The notes beneath the pieces were generated by a model. That model worked only from the letters and a program-made list of their open reading frames with translations, ran no database searches and was not told the DNA's origin. Below are positions 13,086 to 63,562 of a stretch of DNA of 64,000 nt, in pieces. Numbering within the stretch: position 1 is the stretch's first letter; each line of letters begins with the position of its first letter. The stretch lies in assembly GCA_022829145.1 (NCBI GenBank), contig CM040742.1, positions 14,364,131 to 14,428,130 of the forward strand. Reading direction: 5' to 3'. This DNA comes from Albula goreensis. Taxonomy: Eukaryota; Chordata; Actinopteri; Albuliformes; Albulidae. Made by a program: the position numbers and the translations under genes.

Positions 13086-15103
13086 GTCCATTGTCATATC
13101 TCCTCATGTGTGTACCCTGCGTTGTTCCTGAAAGAGGGCATTTTCTCATTGATGGCGGTGCTCACCTTGAAACCGGACCATGTGCAGTGTCTGGGATACC
13201 TTTTATATATTATACAGAGGTCTGTTATCCATGAGGGTAAATACATATGGACATGTATACACACATACGAACACTGTACGCATGTGTACATACTGTACAT
13301 AAATACGTCTACATGTACTGTACGCATATGGTACCTCATGCTTTGGCAATGAGCTAGTCATTCTGTAAACCATGTATTCTACTTCTGAAGCAGAATCTGT
13401 GTCTAATTTCCTCTATTTAAACACATTTATTTTATTGTTATATTGATAGAATTAAACATCTTTGAGATGTCTGACAAGAAGATAAATATACTTTAAATCC
13501 ATTTTGTTGCACAACCAAAGAAAAAGGTGCTTCCTGAAGCAGTTGTACAGATGGTGTATTAGTAGACGTCAGATGTGGCCCACAAGCCAAATCCAGCCCT
13601 GTACAAATATTTTTGGTTACACTTATTTATTCACACTACATTACATTACTCTAATCTTGCTGTTTACTTATTGGTTTGGTAATTTAGGCTTTATTGTGCA
13701 AAGCCATTCATAAAGGAACGTTCTGGTGGAAATACAGCTCTTTAATAAAGCTCAAACCTTAAATATTTCAACTGGATATAAGGTGACTTACATAAAGTGA
13801 TATAAAGATACACAAAGCACAATGCTCTTTAACTGCAATTATGAGCTCTCTGTCCTGTTTTCAGAAACGCACCTTATCGCCTTACCTCAACGCAAGTTAT
13901 GCTCTCCCATCAGAGAGGATTTGAATGGAGTAACCAATCTTCAGAAGGGCAACACACTAACCACCATGCCCTAGTGCCACTCGATGGAAGCACAGTGATG
14001 CTTTGGTTTAGTAGGCAGTAGGCACTTCTGCTTGTCATGTCTTTAGCCAAGGAGGGCCTGCATGCCTGAATGCCAGTCAAATTAAGCTAGTCAGTCCAAT
14101 TTAAAAAGCATTTCTTTTTGTTGCCCTTTTTGCTGCTAGACCTACAAATTATGTGCCACTCAAAAGGTGGTTTGCACCTACATGAGCCTGGAGGAGGATA
14201 AAGCTACCATTCTGAATGTACTCCTGTGATGCTTTGGAGCACGCCATGTTCCTGTTTCGTTTATGTGTCCTAAATCAAGGCGCTGGCCTTAACAGGGACG
14301 AACTGCATAGAACATGAGTCTTAGCATTCTACTTTAAGACAAGTAAAGAAAAATGAATTCTGATGTTTGTATTACTAGTGAAACTGGGTGAAGATGAAAC
14401 AGCTTAACTAATTGATCTTAATTACCTTAAGTGTGTGTATGTGTGTGTGTGTGGGAGATATCTCACACAATTCGAGTGACCGGTTTTCACTCTACTCTGC
14501 ACTGGGAGAAAGGCTTGTATCTGGAGTTGAGGGGTTTTGATAAAGAGCAGCAAAGACAGGACTTAGTTTCCTGTGCCTTTTTCCATTGTCAACTTATCGC
14601 CCTCTTTTAAGCCTCTCAATCCATCATTGCCCTGCTCAATTAGCCGACAGCTTAGTGACTTAGTGAGAGAGATCAGGTTTTGCGTCCTTTAAAGTTTGTG
14701 TGTGTGAAGGAGGTGAAGCCATTGGGCCTTCAGTCCTATTCTTCCCCCAAACTGTGGCCATAATCTATTACCTGGCTCCATTTCTGCAACAGGGACAGAA
14801 TGCCTTGCATCAAGCAAAGTAAACCTGCTTTGAAATGTGTTGAGTAACCCCTGATGAACATGAATTTATCAATACACTGATTATGCTATTTTCTGTTTAT
14901 GTAATATTGTTGTGTAACGCACTATTTGTCAAATTCTGTGCAAAATAAGGATGTTTTCATTTTTTAATGGATTTATTCTATTGCCTTTTGTGGCTTACGT
15001 TGGTCTTTCTGCAAATCCAGTTGGTCAGTGGAACAACAAAGACTGACTGATTGATTGATTGCAGATTGGATGATTGATTTTGTGGCTGTTTTCTCCTCCC
15101 CAG
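13086..15103 (+). other. Noncoding DNA before the jakmip2 start exon
   Basis: This is probably an intron in the 5'UTR of jakmip2. It contains an alternating purine-pyrimidine stretch around 13240-13335 (many TACATG and GTACGCAT motifs) and a short TG repeat at 14430-14453. It ends in a good acceptor at 15101-15103, preceded by TTTTCTCCTCCC. No coding region is seen. Confidence 0.5.
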
Positions 15104-37935
<22,832 letters not shown>

Positions 37936-38767
37936 TGCCCGTGACATCTGCTGCGAAGGTGAGTTTGAGCCCACAGAGGTCCAAGGAGGTTTCGTTCCAT
38001 AACTGATGGGTTTGTTTCCTCAATGCAAACATTTGAGGAGCATCACAATGTACTAGCAAAACTGTAAATCTAAAGTGATAATGTAGATTAAATACATAGG
38101 GCATTGTGGCTACCCACTGCTACACGAGCGGTAGTTTTATTGCCTTCTTCAAATACTCATAGCTTACAGTATGAAAATTATCTCCCAAGATATGAAATGT
38201 AACAGTCACTCTGAAGCCACATGACTTCTGACTTCACGCAATAACAAGGCAGGGTTAATGCATGATTATACATCTCTTCTGCATTTAAATTTCGAATAAG
38301 ACCTGAATGTAGAAGGTGGTACTACCATATGGGCTGTGCTGCACCGCCTCAAAGATATGGACCTCAATCATGTAGTTTATGACCATTTAATTTATGACCA
38401 CACAGTGTATTGTTTGTTTTAATATTTTACTTAACCACAGACAAGAGCTGCCACAACATTTAATTATTAAGTCATGTATTGAGCTTTACTTACTTTGCAC
38501 AAACTGAAGAACTGTGTGTTTTTTGTGTCTGTGTGTGCACGTGCACATACGTGGGTCGGTGGGGGCGGGGATTGTGGGGGTGTTCTAGGGGAGCAAGTCT
38601 GTGTCCATGACTATGTTTTCTGCATTCATGGCTTGTTTTATGTGTGCATCCATCTGTATTTTATCAGCTTTTCCATGCTTTACTTGGATAACAAACGGTT
38701 CATCGTAAATGCCTCCTTCACGGGATCATGCGCTCATTCTGTTTTTTTCTCCTCTTTCTCTCTGCAG

Positions 38768-40825
38768 ACAGTTTGGCAGTGTGGGGATTATTTTACAATG
38801 ACAGCAGCTTTTTTTCTGTCTTGTGATGAACCAAGCCTCGTTTACAGCTCTCATGTGTTTGAAGCAAAGGTTGCTCTTGACTGGATTTTAGTACTGCGGA
38901 TGGGTGCCTGGAGGTTCGACTCATTTCCTTGAAGAACCTCAGCCTGAAGTTCCAACTATATGCTGCAATGGCCGAACCTTGCACCAACGCCCCACCGGAA
39001 CCCTTTTCACTTTGGTGGAACCCTCGGCTCGACCACCCCATTGCAAACAAGCCCGTCTCAGACACCAAGCAAACCAAAGTTGGGAAGACCTTATCTCTGC
39101 CATGCAGGGGACTGCTGGATCACATGACCACACATCTCAAGACAGTAATACAGGAATGTCACAACCGTTCAAAGGGAAATAAAGCTTTCTCCTCCACCAA
39201 AATCCCACACTATTGACTGAATGTCTGACTTAAGATGTTCCCTATGTACTTCTTTCACTCTTTGTGTCTCGCTCTCTGTCAGTCTCATTCACACACACAT
39301 ACACACACACACACTACCATACACTAACACTAACACATCTACATACATCCCACACACCATACACTAACACATCTACAACAACCCATACACAAGCAAATGC
39401 ACACACATCACACAGGAATGTACAGATCTCACTCAGGATCTGTGTCTAGGAGTGACTCTGTTCTGGCTCCAAACACAGGACACCCAGAGGAAGAGAGGGA
39501 CAATTCTTCCGCTCCCTGTAAACAGATCCTGTGACAGAGAGATCGAGAGAGAGAGAGAAAGAAGGAGAAAGAGAGACTGACAGGATCAGCTCCACCCGTC
39601 TCTCACCAACTCCTCCGGACAAAAACTCACCGACGTCTTTTATTTTTAAAACAAAAAAAGAGAATTAACAGACTGTTGTTCTTTTTTAAAATCCCTGTAT
39701 AACAGCCACATACCAATATTTCTCCAGAAGAACCAACCTGGTCTAAATTGCTGTATAATATACACTTGTTGATATGTATATGAGCGTGTCTGTTTATTAC
39801 CTGTAGCTTCTCCCCCTCCTTTATGTGAATACTTATCCTGCCCTGCAGCTTGAGCAGTAGAGTCACTCAGCAATTTTATAATACCAAGTTCCTTTGAATT
39901 GCTCTGTTATGTTTATTGTGGTGACGGCTGCAAAATGAACCGTTTTTTTCCCTCTGAAATGTATATAAGCCTTGAATTGGAAGATTATTCTCTTTTCTCT
40001 ATCCCTCTTCCCCCATCTTTTTGTTTTTTTTTCATTTGCTTTCGAAGGTGAATAATTATGCCCTACCAGCAAGAATCACACTGATAGGTTTATACTTGTG
40101 AATAGCTCATACTCCTCTTCCAAATCCCCTCCCTGCTTGTAGGCTTGGCTTTTTTCACCTACGCCAGCTGTAGGATACTTTTATTTCACTGTCTCCCTGA
40201 AAATGAGCAAAGATGTCCCCTATAGACCTGAAAACGGTATTTGCTCTTTTGTGTTCCAGTCTGAATATTGCCTAAACCTTGTCACCATAAGCATGGAGAA
40301 GTGTAACATGACCGGCCTGTCCTCCCCCCCCTAGCTGAAACTAGAGAAAGTTTGAGGTAACTGATACTTGGCCTTGCCCTTTCACCCCCGCTGAAGATTT
40401 GCTTTTGCAATATTAACAAACCCCCCTCCCAACACACAGTTCTGCATTTACATTTCCTCTTCTGCATCATTCCATCAATTCCTCGAGACTAACGGGTAGA
40501 AATCAGGTCATCTCATCTCATACCGTACTCTACTGCGTGAGAAGGGAAGAGTTGGGCCCCCCATCCTACGGCCTGTTTTTGACTGAACAAACTATTATGC
40601 TAGCAAATGCCTTAAACGCGCCAACTTACTCATTTTCTTTTGGGCATGATGTACACTAACAGTCCGAAACATTCTTACATGTGGGACATGACTCCTTCAC
40701 TGATACGTTTGTTTTGTCCATTGTTAACCTCCGTCTTCCAACAGGAACTTATTTTAATCCCGTCCTCTTCTTTGTAGTATATACAGCAAAAAAAAAGGAT
40801 CGAAATAAAAGTTGATGGCCTTCTC
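38768..40825 (+). other. jakmip2: Probable 3'UTR exon of jakmip2 and possible alternative C-terminus
   Basis: A very strong acceptor (TTTTTTTCTCCTCTTTCTCT then CTGCAG, ending 38767) opens this exon. In transcripts that include exon 20 it is untranslated. If exon 20 were skipped, the frame from exon 19 would stay open for 54 codons starting TVWQCGDYFTM and stopping at TGA 38930-38932, replacing the hydrophobic tail. An early poly-A signal (AATAAA, 39178) and a better-placed one (40804, with GT-rich sequence after it) are candidate ends. CA-rich (39285-39411) and GA-rich (39545-39562) stretches lie inside. Confidence 0.55.
40804..40809 (+). terminator. jakmip2: Candidate polyadenylation signal of jakmip2
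   Basis: AATAAA is followed at about 40835-40865 by a T- and GT-rich stretch (CTTGTGTTGTAAGTCTTGGT), the usual downstream element. Alternative signals are AATAAA at 39178, 41189 and 41225. I favour 40804 because of its downstream element. Confidence 0.5.
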
Positions 40826-43800
40826 TTTTTTTGCTTTCTGCTCTTGTGTTGTAAGTCTTGGTGGGAATTTAAGTGACTGATAATGGCTTAACCGGTATGT
40901 CCTCCTTCTCCAGGACCTACCTGGGTACAGTTTCTCAAGAGGGAAAAGAGCCCCTTGGATCCTCTTTCACTGGATTAAAGCTAATTCAGTAAACAGCAGG
41001 ACTGAATCCTATAAGGCAATTAACCTACAGCCATCACTGAAGTGTTAAGGGTGGCTACTATGTAAAAGTCATGTGATCTTGTAGGCCCTCTTTGGTAAGG
41101 TAGCTTAAATTGTGAATAATGTTTCATGCATAGCAAACTCTCAGCTACTATGAGAGTCTAAAACCCCTGTATTTTTTCTCTCCTTGTGAATAAATACGCT
41201 CTGCAGGTATTATTCGGGTAAAATAATAAAGCATGAATACTTTACTCTAGTAATTTGGGTAAGGTGACAGTAGTGGTTCTGTTGATGTATGAAGATATTT
41301 ACTTTAAAATTTCAAGAATCCTTGGGATCACATTGCCATACCAGAGGTGAACAGGATCTCAAATGAGATCATGTCCAGCCTACAGGAAGGAAAGCACACC
41401 ATGGATTTGGTGCAATCATGTTATACAGTAGATACATGTAAAAATGAAAGACAGCAGATTCAGAGAAGGGAATAAGAAGGTGTAATTCTACTTTTCAACC
41501 ATTTTCTTTTGTGCTTCTGAGCAGTAAAATTGATTTTGTGTATCAGTAGTATAGACAAAGTAAGAATTAGCTTGTTTTGGTTGCAGTGGTACTTTTGTCA
41601 TCATCTCATCATAGCTCAGTCTTTAAATGATAAAGATAGCAAGATGGATTCTATTTATGTGGTGTTGTGATCTGTACCCTGAGTCTCCATAAGACTCCAG
41701 GAGTCTCCAAAAATGAGATAGCAGCAACAACGATAGGAGGTCAAAATGAGTGACATTTATTCACCAGTGAGCACACAGGATGGGCAACCCAAGGTCAGTC
41801 CACAAGAGCTCTAAATTCACCATGCTAATGCATCCAAACAACCCCTTACATAAGCCCAACACCAACCACCCAACCCCCCCCCAAACCCCAGTTATCCTGC
41901 CTCTCCCAGGGTGAGGCTGTCCCCAGAGTCCTACAAGACAGACAGTGGATAATATCAGTGTAAACTGAAAAAATGAATAACTACATACAGATATATAAAT
42001 GCTATGTGTGAAATAAACCATTTCAGCGATAGCTGTGTATGAAAATCTGTGTGACACAGAAGACAGACATGAAGCAGCAGGGCATAGGAATGAAGCAATG
42101 GATGATTGGAATGATAGGATAGAAGTTAGCCCAAAAGTCGAAGAATAGTTTGTAAGTCTGAAATCCAGCAGGTCATCCTACATGACACAAGCAGTGCTTG
42201 TTTGTGAAGGGAGTGACATCTCCACTTGATGAAATGCAAGTGAGACCACTTGAGATGTGGACATTAAGATGCTTTATTCAGGGAGACAAGAGTGAGAAGA
42301 GAGGTAAGGCCGGAGGAAAGAACCATTTTCTTTCTCAAACCGGAACGAGGACAAAACTATTTAAGACATTTTAATGGGACCACATATGTTCTCTTTATTG
42401 TTATAAGGCATATGAAAATGATTGATGACTTCTCATTGGACACTGGACCTTTGCTGAGAGAGCCGCCCCCGCCCCCTTGGCCATTCTGTGGTACTGCGCC
42501 ATAACGCAAAAGGAAAAAAAGCTTTCTGCTGTTTTTGCAGTTCAGATTGAGGCCACTAATCAATTATACAAAATCCCTTTCTCCAATCATTTTTTTCTGG
42601 CTTTGCATATCTGCCCCTTCCCCTGACAGACTCAGACTTGCAGCTGTGTCTTCCCTTTTTAAAAGTGACTCTTTTTTAAGGGATTTGCTGTCTTCAGCTC
42701 GCCTTTACCACTCAGAGCGTAGCCGGGGTTGTACTGACGAAACGTGAACGACTGCCAGAACTGTCTGCCGCAGGACGGTATTTTGGGTCATATAATGTTT
42801 GCTGAAACTTGAGAGACCTTATGAAAAACAGAAGTCTGCTCAGCAGCATATCACTTCTGTTTCATGACAAAAATCGGAATCACTTTTTATTATTTAAACG
42901 TTCCCATTCTACCAACAAGAATTGTTGAATCGTAATCCTAGCCTTCTGCTCTGGCATATGGTACAAGTGTTGTAGACTAGTTGAGCTTAAAAACGAAAGG
43001 GAAGGGAATGTTACTTGGTGCGAATCCACTATGGAAATGATACCAGAGGCATTACATAATGCAGACTCTGGACGCCGCGAGGTAATTGCAGCGTTAAACC
43101 CGAGTATGATGGCTGAGGAGAGGAACTGCTGCGCTAGGCTACTGGATCAGCGCGCTCTCCAGATCAGGCCTTCGTTTAATTTCGAACTGTAATTTGATTT
43201 CTGCGCTAGCTGCGCAGTGCCTCTCTCATCACTGGCGGAAGCAGGTGGCACGGAACACATCGCCCAGTGAATGGACTCCATTTTCTATTCATCTAGTCCA
43301 ACGCTGTGACGTGTCACTAGATCAGTCGTCGTAAAAACACTCAATCCGGCTCTATCAGATTTCCAGGTGTAGAATTCCAGAAGGTCAGAAAGGACAGAGT
43401 AATGTCTGCACCATTCTTTAGCCAAGTCACACATTATGAGTTACTCTTTTCTGTTACTTCACTGGGGACTTAATTCCAACAGTCATCTATGCGAAGACTT
43501 ATGGACATATTCAGGCCTCTTTTCTGCACTAAGGGCACTGCCACTGATTGGTCTGTTGGACCAGGGCACTTTGTTGAAGCAGAAGCAGCTCAGTTTACAG
43601 GACCTGACAGGCTTATACAAGTTGGTTGGAAGTTGGCAGTTTCAGGAATCCAACGAGAATGGAGCTACACTCAGCTGTCAATTACCTAGCTGTTTTAGCC
43701 AATCAGAAGTGTACTTTAGTCGACAGCAAATGGTCTAAATCATCATATTCCTTACATTATGTGGTAGTTCCTCCCATTTTTGGTTCACTGAAACCCCACT

Positions 43801-46800
43801 TCTCCCATGACTGTATAGCATCATTAAATGTATTTATCTGATGCTGTATTTGAAACTTAAGAATAAGCACTTTACAGTACCATAGCTGAGTGCTCAAGAC
43901 CTTTATGTTTTAAAAGAGGCACTCATCATTTTGATGGGCATCTATATTTAATGATATGTCTGACAGCCGCTTCCTATTCACTTCCTGTTCGTTTGGCACC
44001 ACACTACCGACTAAAAGAGGCTCATAAACTATAGAGCACAATAATGACTTGACAGAATTGCTTTTACTTTGCACTAACAATTTTATTGTTGTCTATGTCA
44101 CAATATTTTCTGTTTGTATATTGAAATGTACACAGACAAACTTACAGTTGAAAAAATGTAGCTCTTCTGAGGGGGCAAGGTTTTGAAGCAGTGCTGTAGG
44201 TCACCCATTCACATAATGGAAATATATGCATTGGCAATCTGGCATGGAAGCTGTTGTAAGATTACATTATTATAATTGTATGTCTGGAATGAGCTTAGCT
44301 AAGAATGAAAGACATTTTGTGTTGAAGTTAGTGAATACTTTGTCTGCTAAGAAATATTCTGCTTAAATTAAAAAGCAAAAAAATCAAGATTATCAAAAAA
44401 TCCAGTTTTGTCCCTAAAAACCATACAAGTATTTCCAAGCTTTTCCTGAGAAATACCAGTGATTGACACATTATTTGAAAATCTAATGAAGGCATTCAAG
44501 CCAAATGTAAACCTAAGGCATTATTTACCTTACATTTTCCATTAATATGTTCCCAAAAGTTTTTAGCGCCTATAAAAAGGGTATATTCATGTCACAAGAG
44601 CTCTCCCACCAAACAAAAAAGGAGGAAAACAAAACATGATACATTTAGTGACTGACTGACCCACGATATTTCTGTCTTGCCATATTTGGTAATTATTGAC
44701 CATAGACACATTTGACTGACTTATTATTTATAGTTTGGCTCCGTATTCGATACTTTGACTTTCAGATGTTAAACCTTTTTGAAACAGGTAACAGAATATG
44801 CTGTCTGAGAGTGATGGACTTGTAGACATCTGTGTCTTAGAGGTCAAAGACAAAAGTATGTGTCACGTCATGTATTATTCCTCTTTCATAATCTTTCATA
44901 ATCTTTCCTATTACAGGCTAATTAAAGGGAATTGACTTCAGGAAATCTTGTAAATGTATAGATTGAGATACTCATCATTGAGATAAGAGTAGCTAAGAGT
45001 GCAAAAAATCTGACATCAACTTGAGTCTCTAGTTTTAACATATCTCAGTGAATTGCTGTGGGACACAGTTAATCCCTGTTTAGTCAGTTTCAGTGTGTCA
45101 CACAGAGAAAGTGACCTTCACTTGCAGAAAATGTGTCATCTTTTCACTTGTTGCAGCTGACTTGTGTTTCTGCCTGTTTGTGTCCCCATGGCAACTACTC
45201 ATTAAATTGTAATTTCCCACAAAAAGCAACAAAGCAAAACAGTAAAAAAGGGTTAGCTTTATCATGGGAAATCACCTATGAAGAATGATTCACTTTGGTC
45301 TTTTTGGAAAGCTCTGTCAACCTTCTAATAAAAAAAAGCTGAGTTGAAAGTTACTCTTTCAAATGGAAAACACCAGTCACATATTTTTTTAACATTTCCA
45401 CATAGTTCATAACCTTATATGGGGTATAAGGCATGCGGGTTCAAGCCCCTCTTATAGTCATTGCGTATCACAGCAATAGCCGGTTTGTCATAACACTGAA
45501 GCGATGCATTATAATGATCTTTCAACACTTCTCAGCCTCTTTTTTTTTCTTAAGATTCATCTCAGGGCATGATATCATGCAGACATGAAGGGAACTGAGT
45601 TCCCACTTAGAGTGACCTCATGCTGCAGCCATGTGTCTTGCTGTACTAGAATGCGAGAAGTTTTTGAGAGCTGGGGCAGTTCTCTACCAACCTGGTAGCT
45701 TCATTTAAAGAGAGAGGGGAGCAGTTCTCCAGCACTTCTCTTGGCTAAAACTCCTCTTAATCACATTCATGTGATAACCGCGGGCTGAATGTCTCCTTAG
45801 TCTAAGTAATTGAGATGTTTTTTTTTCATGGAATGTAGTATAAAAATAGCCTGCCTGGCTTTTAATCCATTCTTTCTTTGGAAGGGTCACAGGAATTTTT
45901 GATACAATTGGTGAATAAGAGCTGGACTGTGAAACATCATTTAGCCACCATGTATAATGCTGCATCTAAGAGGGAAAAAGCATTCAAAAGGCCTACATAT
46001 TTTCAAAACCTTATTAATTCACATACATTTTCATCTCTATTTCCATTGCAGCATTGTGAATGACAATGAAAGCTTGGAGGAGATGAATCTGCCTGCATTT
46101 TTGCAGATGTGCCACTGCAGTGCTTTAGATGCCAGAGATGAAATGAAAAGACAGTCTTGTATGATAATAATGATAAAATGGTTTGATATCACCAATTTAA
46201 TGTATATGTATATAGTTATTATATTTATATTTCTTTTGTAGCACTTCTTCACAATTAAATATGACAAATACAGAGTATCACACACCCTTACATGTGACTA
46301 AATTATATGGATTTTATATCTGGAAATTAAATTATTTTATATCTGATTAAAATGTAGTCTTGCTCATAGACATAAGTGGGAAGGCCTGCGATGTCTTGTT
46401 CATTAGACATTAGACATGTGCTGAAGTCACCCTGCAGTGACCCAATACTTGTTAAACATCTGCTTGGTTTTTCTGCACTGGGGTCAGTGTTGGCCGAGCT
46501 CCTCCCTCTCCTCCTCCTCACCCCTTTTGTTTAAGCACCTGTCTTTCACTCCCATCAGAGCAGTTTCTCAATTAAGTTTCACTTCTCCTTTAGCTGTGGC
46601 AAGCCCTGACTGGCTCCACCACCCGCTGGTACCCTTATGTCGCTTGTTTCCTCTGGTAAACAGCAACCAAATGTAAAGCTATTATGTCATTGTTAAATGT
46701 GAAATCATATTATAACTGGATAATACTGTAAGTGTTCTCCAGATTTCCTCCTTGGGCCAGGTGGGTGCATGTCTTGAACCAATTACATGTGAAAATGCAC

Positions 46801-47089
46801 AGCGGCCAACTTGGCTTCCCAGGCTTTGCCAGAGAAAAGATTCAAATCTTATAGTGCAAGCCAGATAAGACCATGAACTGAGAGAAATCACCCCCACAGT
46901 GGCTGTGATTTAAGTTAACTTAAACAACTGTTGGCTTATAACTGTTGTTGCTGCTCTTGTTTTCAACTTAAGCAAATTATTAGTATTGTTCGACTAGTAG
47001 AAGGAGAGGTGAAATATTTGGGAAAAAATCGGTTAATCTGTCTGCTGGATTCTAGATTTGGGGGCTAAAATATGCACGGTAGTTTTTAA
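40826..47089. other. Intergenic DNA between jakmip2 and dpysl3
   Basis: No gene is recognised on either strand. The 3'UTR of jakmip2 could extend to the poly-A signals near 41.2 kb. A CpG-containing, moderately GC-rich segment (43060-43330) is a candidate regulatory element. The rest is AT-rich, and its short open frames have no recognisable content. A GGGTTCAAGCCCC string at about 45438 resembles a pol III B box, but no tRNA fold surrounds it. Confidence 0.6.
43060..43330. promoter_or_regulatory. Candidate conserved noncoding element
   Basis: This segment is GC-richer than its surroundings, with about a dozen CpGs (GACGCCGCGAGG, CAGCGCGCTC, GCGCTAGCTGCGCAG) mixed with TAAT-containing blocks (GTTTAATTTCGAACTGTAAT). 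It encodes nothing recognisable. That mix is typical of vertebrate enhancers, but the call rests on composition only. Confidence 0.25.
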
Positions 47090-47129
47090 CCACATATAGA
47101 AATTTCACCGTCTCGCGGTCACGGTACAT

Positions 47130-47480
47130 TAAATTATTGTTGTTACATTTATTGTCACGCGGTAAATTGTCTCCATTCGCTCATGTTGGATGAAAAGGTT
47201 TGGAGCGTTCCCGTCTGTCGGGTCTTGGAGTCTAGCTCAGCACTCTGTGTCAGACTGGTACCCGCTGGTGAGTTCTGCCTTTGTGCTGACCCGGCCCCTG
47301 TCTCTTCTTGTCGAGTAATCAGGACAGCGCCAGAGAGCAGCTAAGCGGGCATCACTGCGCGGCCGCCGGCTCTTAAAGACGCAGCCCCTCCATTTAGTGT
47401 GGATGAAAAAGTGTTTCTACTGGCCAGGTCCTCTGTTGAGTGTCGCCAAAAGCATTTGAAATAATAGTCACAGGTGTATG
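47130..47480 (+). promoter_or_regulatory. dpysl3: CpG-rich region upstream of the long dpysl3 exon
   Basis: Roughly 20 CpGs lie in 350 bp, with a GCGCGGCCGCCGGC core (47357-47370), in otherwise AT-rich DNA about 1.1 kb upstream of the long-isoform start codon. It is the best candidate for the promoter or a first untranslated exon of the long transcript. A CGCTG|gtgagt donor-like site at 47277/47278 and an acceptor-like TTTTTTGTACAG near 48228 could delimit a 5'UTR intron, but this is speculative. Confidence 0.45.
47322..47331 (+). promoter_or_regulatory. REST/NRSF-like half site
   Basis: GGACAGCGCC is a perfect match to the right half of the RE1 neuron-restrictive silencer consensus. The 11 bases before it (TCGAGTAATCA) match the left half only weakly. 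Its place in a CpG-rich region upstream of a neuronal gene makes it plausible, but half sites also occur by chance. Confidence 0.3.
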
Positions 47481-47703
47481 TCGGGACAACATTTGTGGTG
47501 CTGAAGGGACAGCGACTGTATAGACTTAGGGCGTGGTTCTGTCTAAAAATATTAGTTCATTAAGTTTTATCAGCTCTCTTTTATTAGAGCTCTGGGCTCT
47601 TACAGATGCGTTATAACGCTAGTGCTGAATTAAAACGCGAACATACAGAAAAAAGGGGGCATAATCAAGTAAATGATAGTCGGTTATTTGACATTGGGAA
47701 CAT

Positions 47704-47765
47704 CATTCATTCATTCATTCATTCATTCATTCATTCATTCATTCATTCATTCATTCATTCATTCA
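47704..47765. repeat. (ATTC)n microsatellite
   Basis: About 15 uninterrupted ATTC units lie between the CpG-rich region and the long dpysl3 first exon. Confidence 0.95.
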
Positions 47766-48535
47766 AATGAGACATGGGCCTCACTAAGTGGCTTGTCATT
47801 GAACGTTAACGTTGTAAGAAAACTGACCTTTGATTGAACCCTGTCTTTTTATCTTCACTGTACAGTATGCAGTTTTGTCAGCTAAATAAGTACAATATTT
47901 CCATAAGGTTAGGCTAACAGTTTTATTTTAAAGAACTTACATGTTCGTTAGATTGTACAGAATGGATTCTAATTATCTCAGAAGTACCTTTCAATATGTG
48001 GTAATTCCACATATTGGTGATATTCCTTGAAATAAAACATTTACAGGTGTTAGGAATTTATGCTGATACAATATTAATGTTGACAAGAAGCAATCTGCAT
48101 TTCGTTATTGTTAAATCGCAAGCAGAAGCGTGATCTGTCCATCATAATGCAACTGAATAGCCTTAGTCAGCGAACATGAAGCGTCTGTCTCAAATGTCTA
48201 AATATCGTGTTTTGTGCTTTTTTGTACAGTTTATGCAACTTGACTGCAAGGGCATTTGTATGTAGTTTTTTATTGTGACATTAGCCAATCCTTTATCTTT
48301 AAAATGTGTGCTAAAAACATTTATGATAACAAACCAGCACCAGGAGCAGAAAGGGAAAAAATGCAACGCACTGATGCTATCACTTTGTTGTCATGGGATC
48401 GAAGGCAGCACTGCCACCTCTGGTTTTCAGTTTCCACTCTTGCTGCCGCGGCGCGTGCTACAGTAGAACCATTTTTCCCTCTGAACAATTTAAAGAGTCA
48501 TTTCGCTGTCTTTCGTTCTATCTGAGCTACAGACA

Positions 48536-63016
<14,481 letters not shown>

Positions 63017-63524
63017 GTAAGGTCTTTCACCAGTCAACGTAGCACCTAAAAATGCCATTTAACCAGCTAGTGTTAGCAGGGTGTCCTCCTCCTTTGTATG
63101 ATAAGATGATTTTGTGTACCAAGTAGTCAAAATTTTATCTATAATTTTATGTGGCAATTCAAAAATAGGGCAGGTTTATGCATCATGCCATAATTTCCCC
63201 CTGGCTCCCCATTCCTGTTACAGATTATGGAACTAACACGTAGAGCACACATGTACACACTTTTTGGGTCACAAGCACTTCCTGTCCAAGGGGTGAAAAG
63301 ATGTGACCTCACCTGTAAGAATAGGGGGAGCTATGGCAAGAAGGAGATTTGATTAGTTCTGAATTCAATTTTGAATTTTAAAGGTACCTGAATGTACTGC
63401 ATCATTGCACTTGTTTTGTTTTTACATTTTCATCCATCTGTATTTACGAAACTATACAATCCTAAAAATGGAGACAAAAGAAACAGGGCTGTGGCCATAT
63501 GCTTCTTTTTTAAACATGCCACAC

Positions 63525-63562
<38 letters not shown>

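Noticed and set aside
12649-13234. Several 100-160-codon frames on both strands
   Set aside because: They cross a GA repeat and a GC-rich block. Composition explains them, and no conserved protein is seen.
38495-38932. 145-codon frame taken as an independent gene
   Set aside because: Its right part is the probable 3'UTR exon of jakmip2 and its left part is intronic. It is only credible, if at all, as an alternative jakmip2 terminus from 38768.
45430-45460. B-box-like GGGTTCAAGCCCC suggesting a tRNA gene
   Set aside because: No A box, no cloverleaf pairing and no terminator T-run in the right place could be found.
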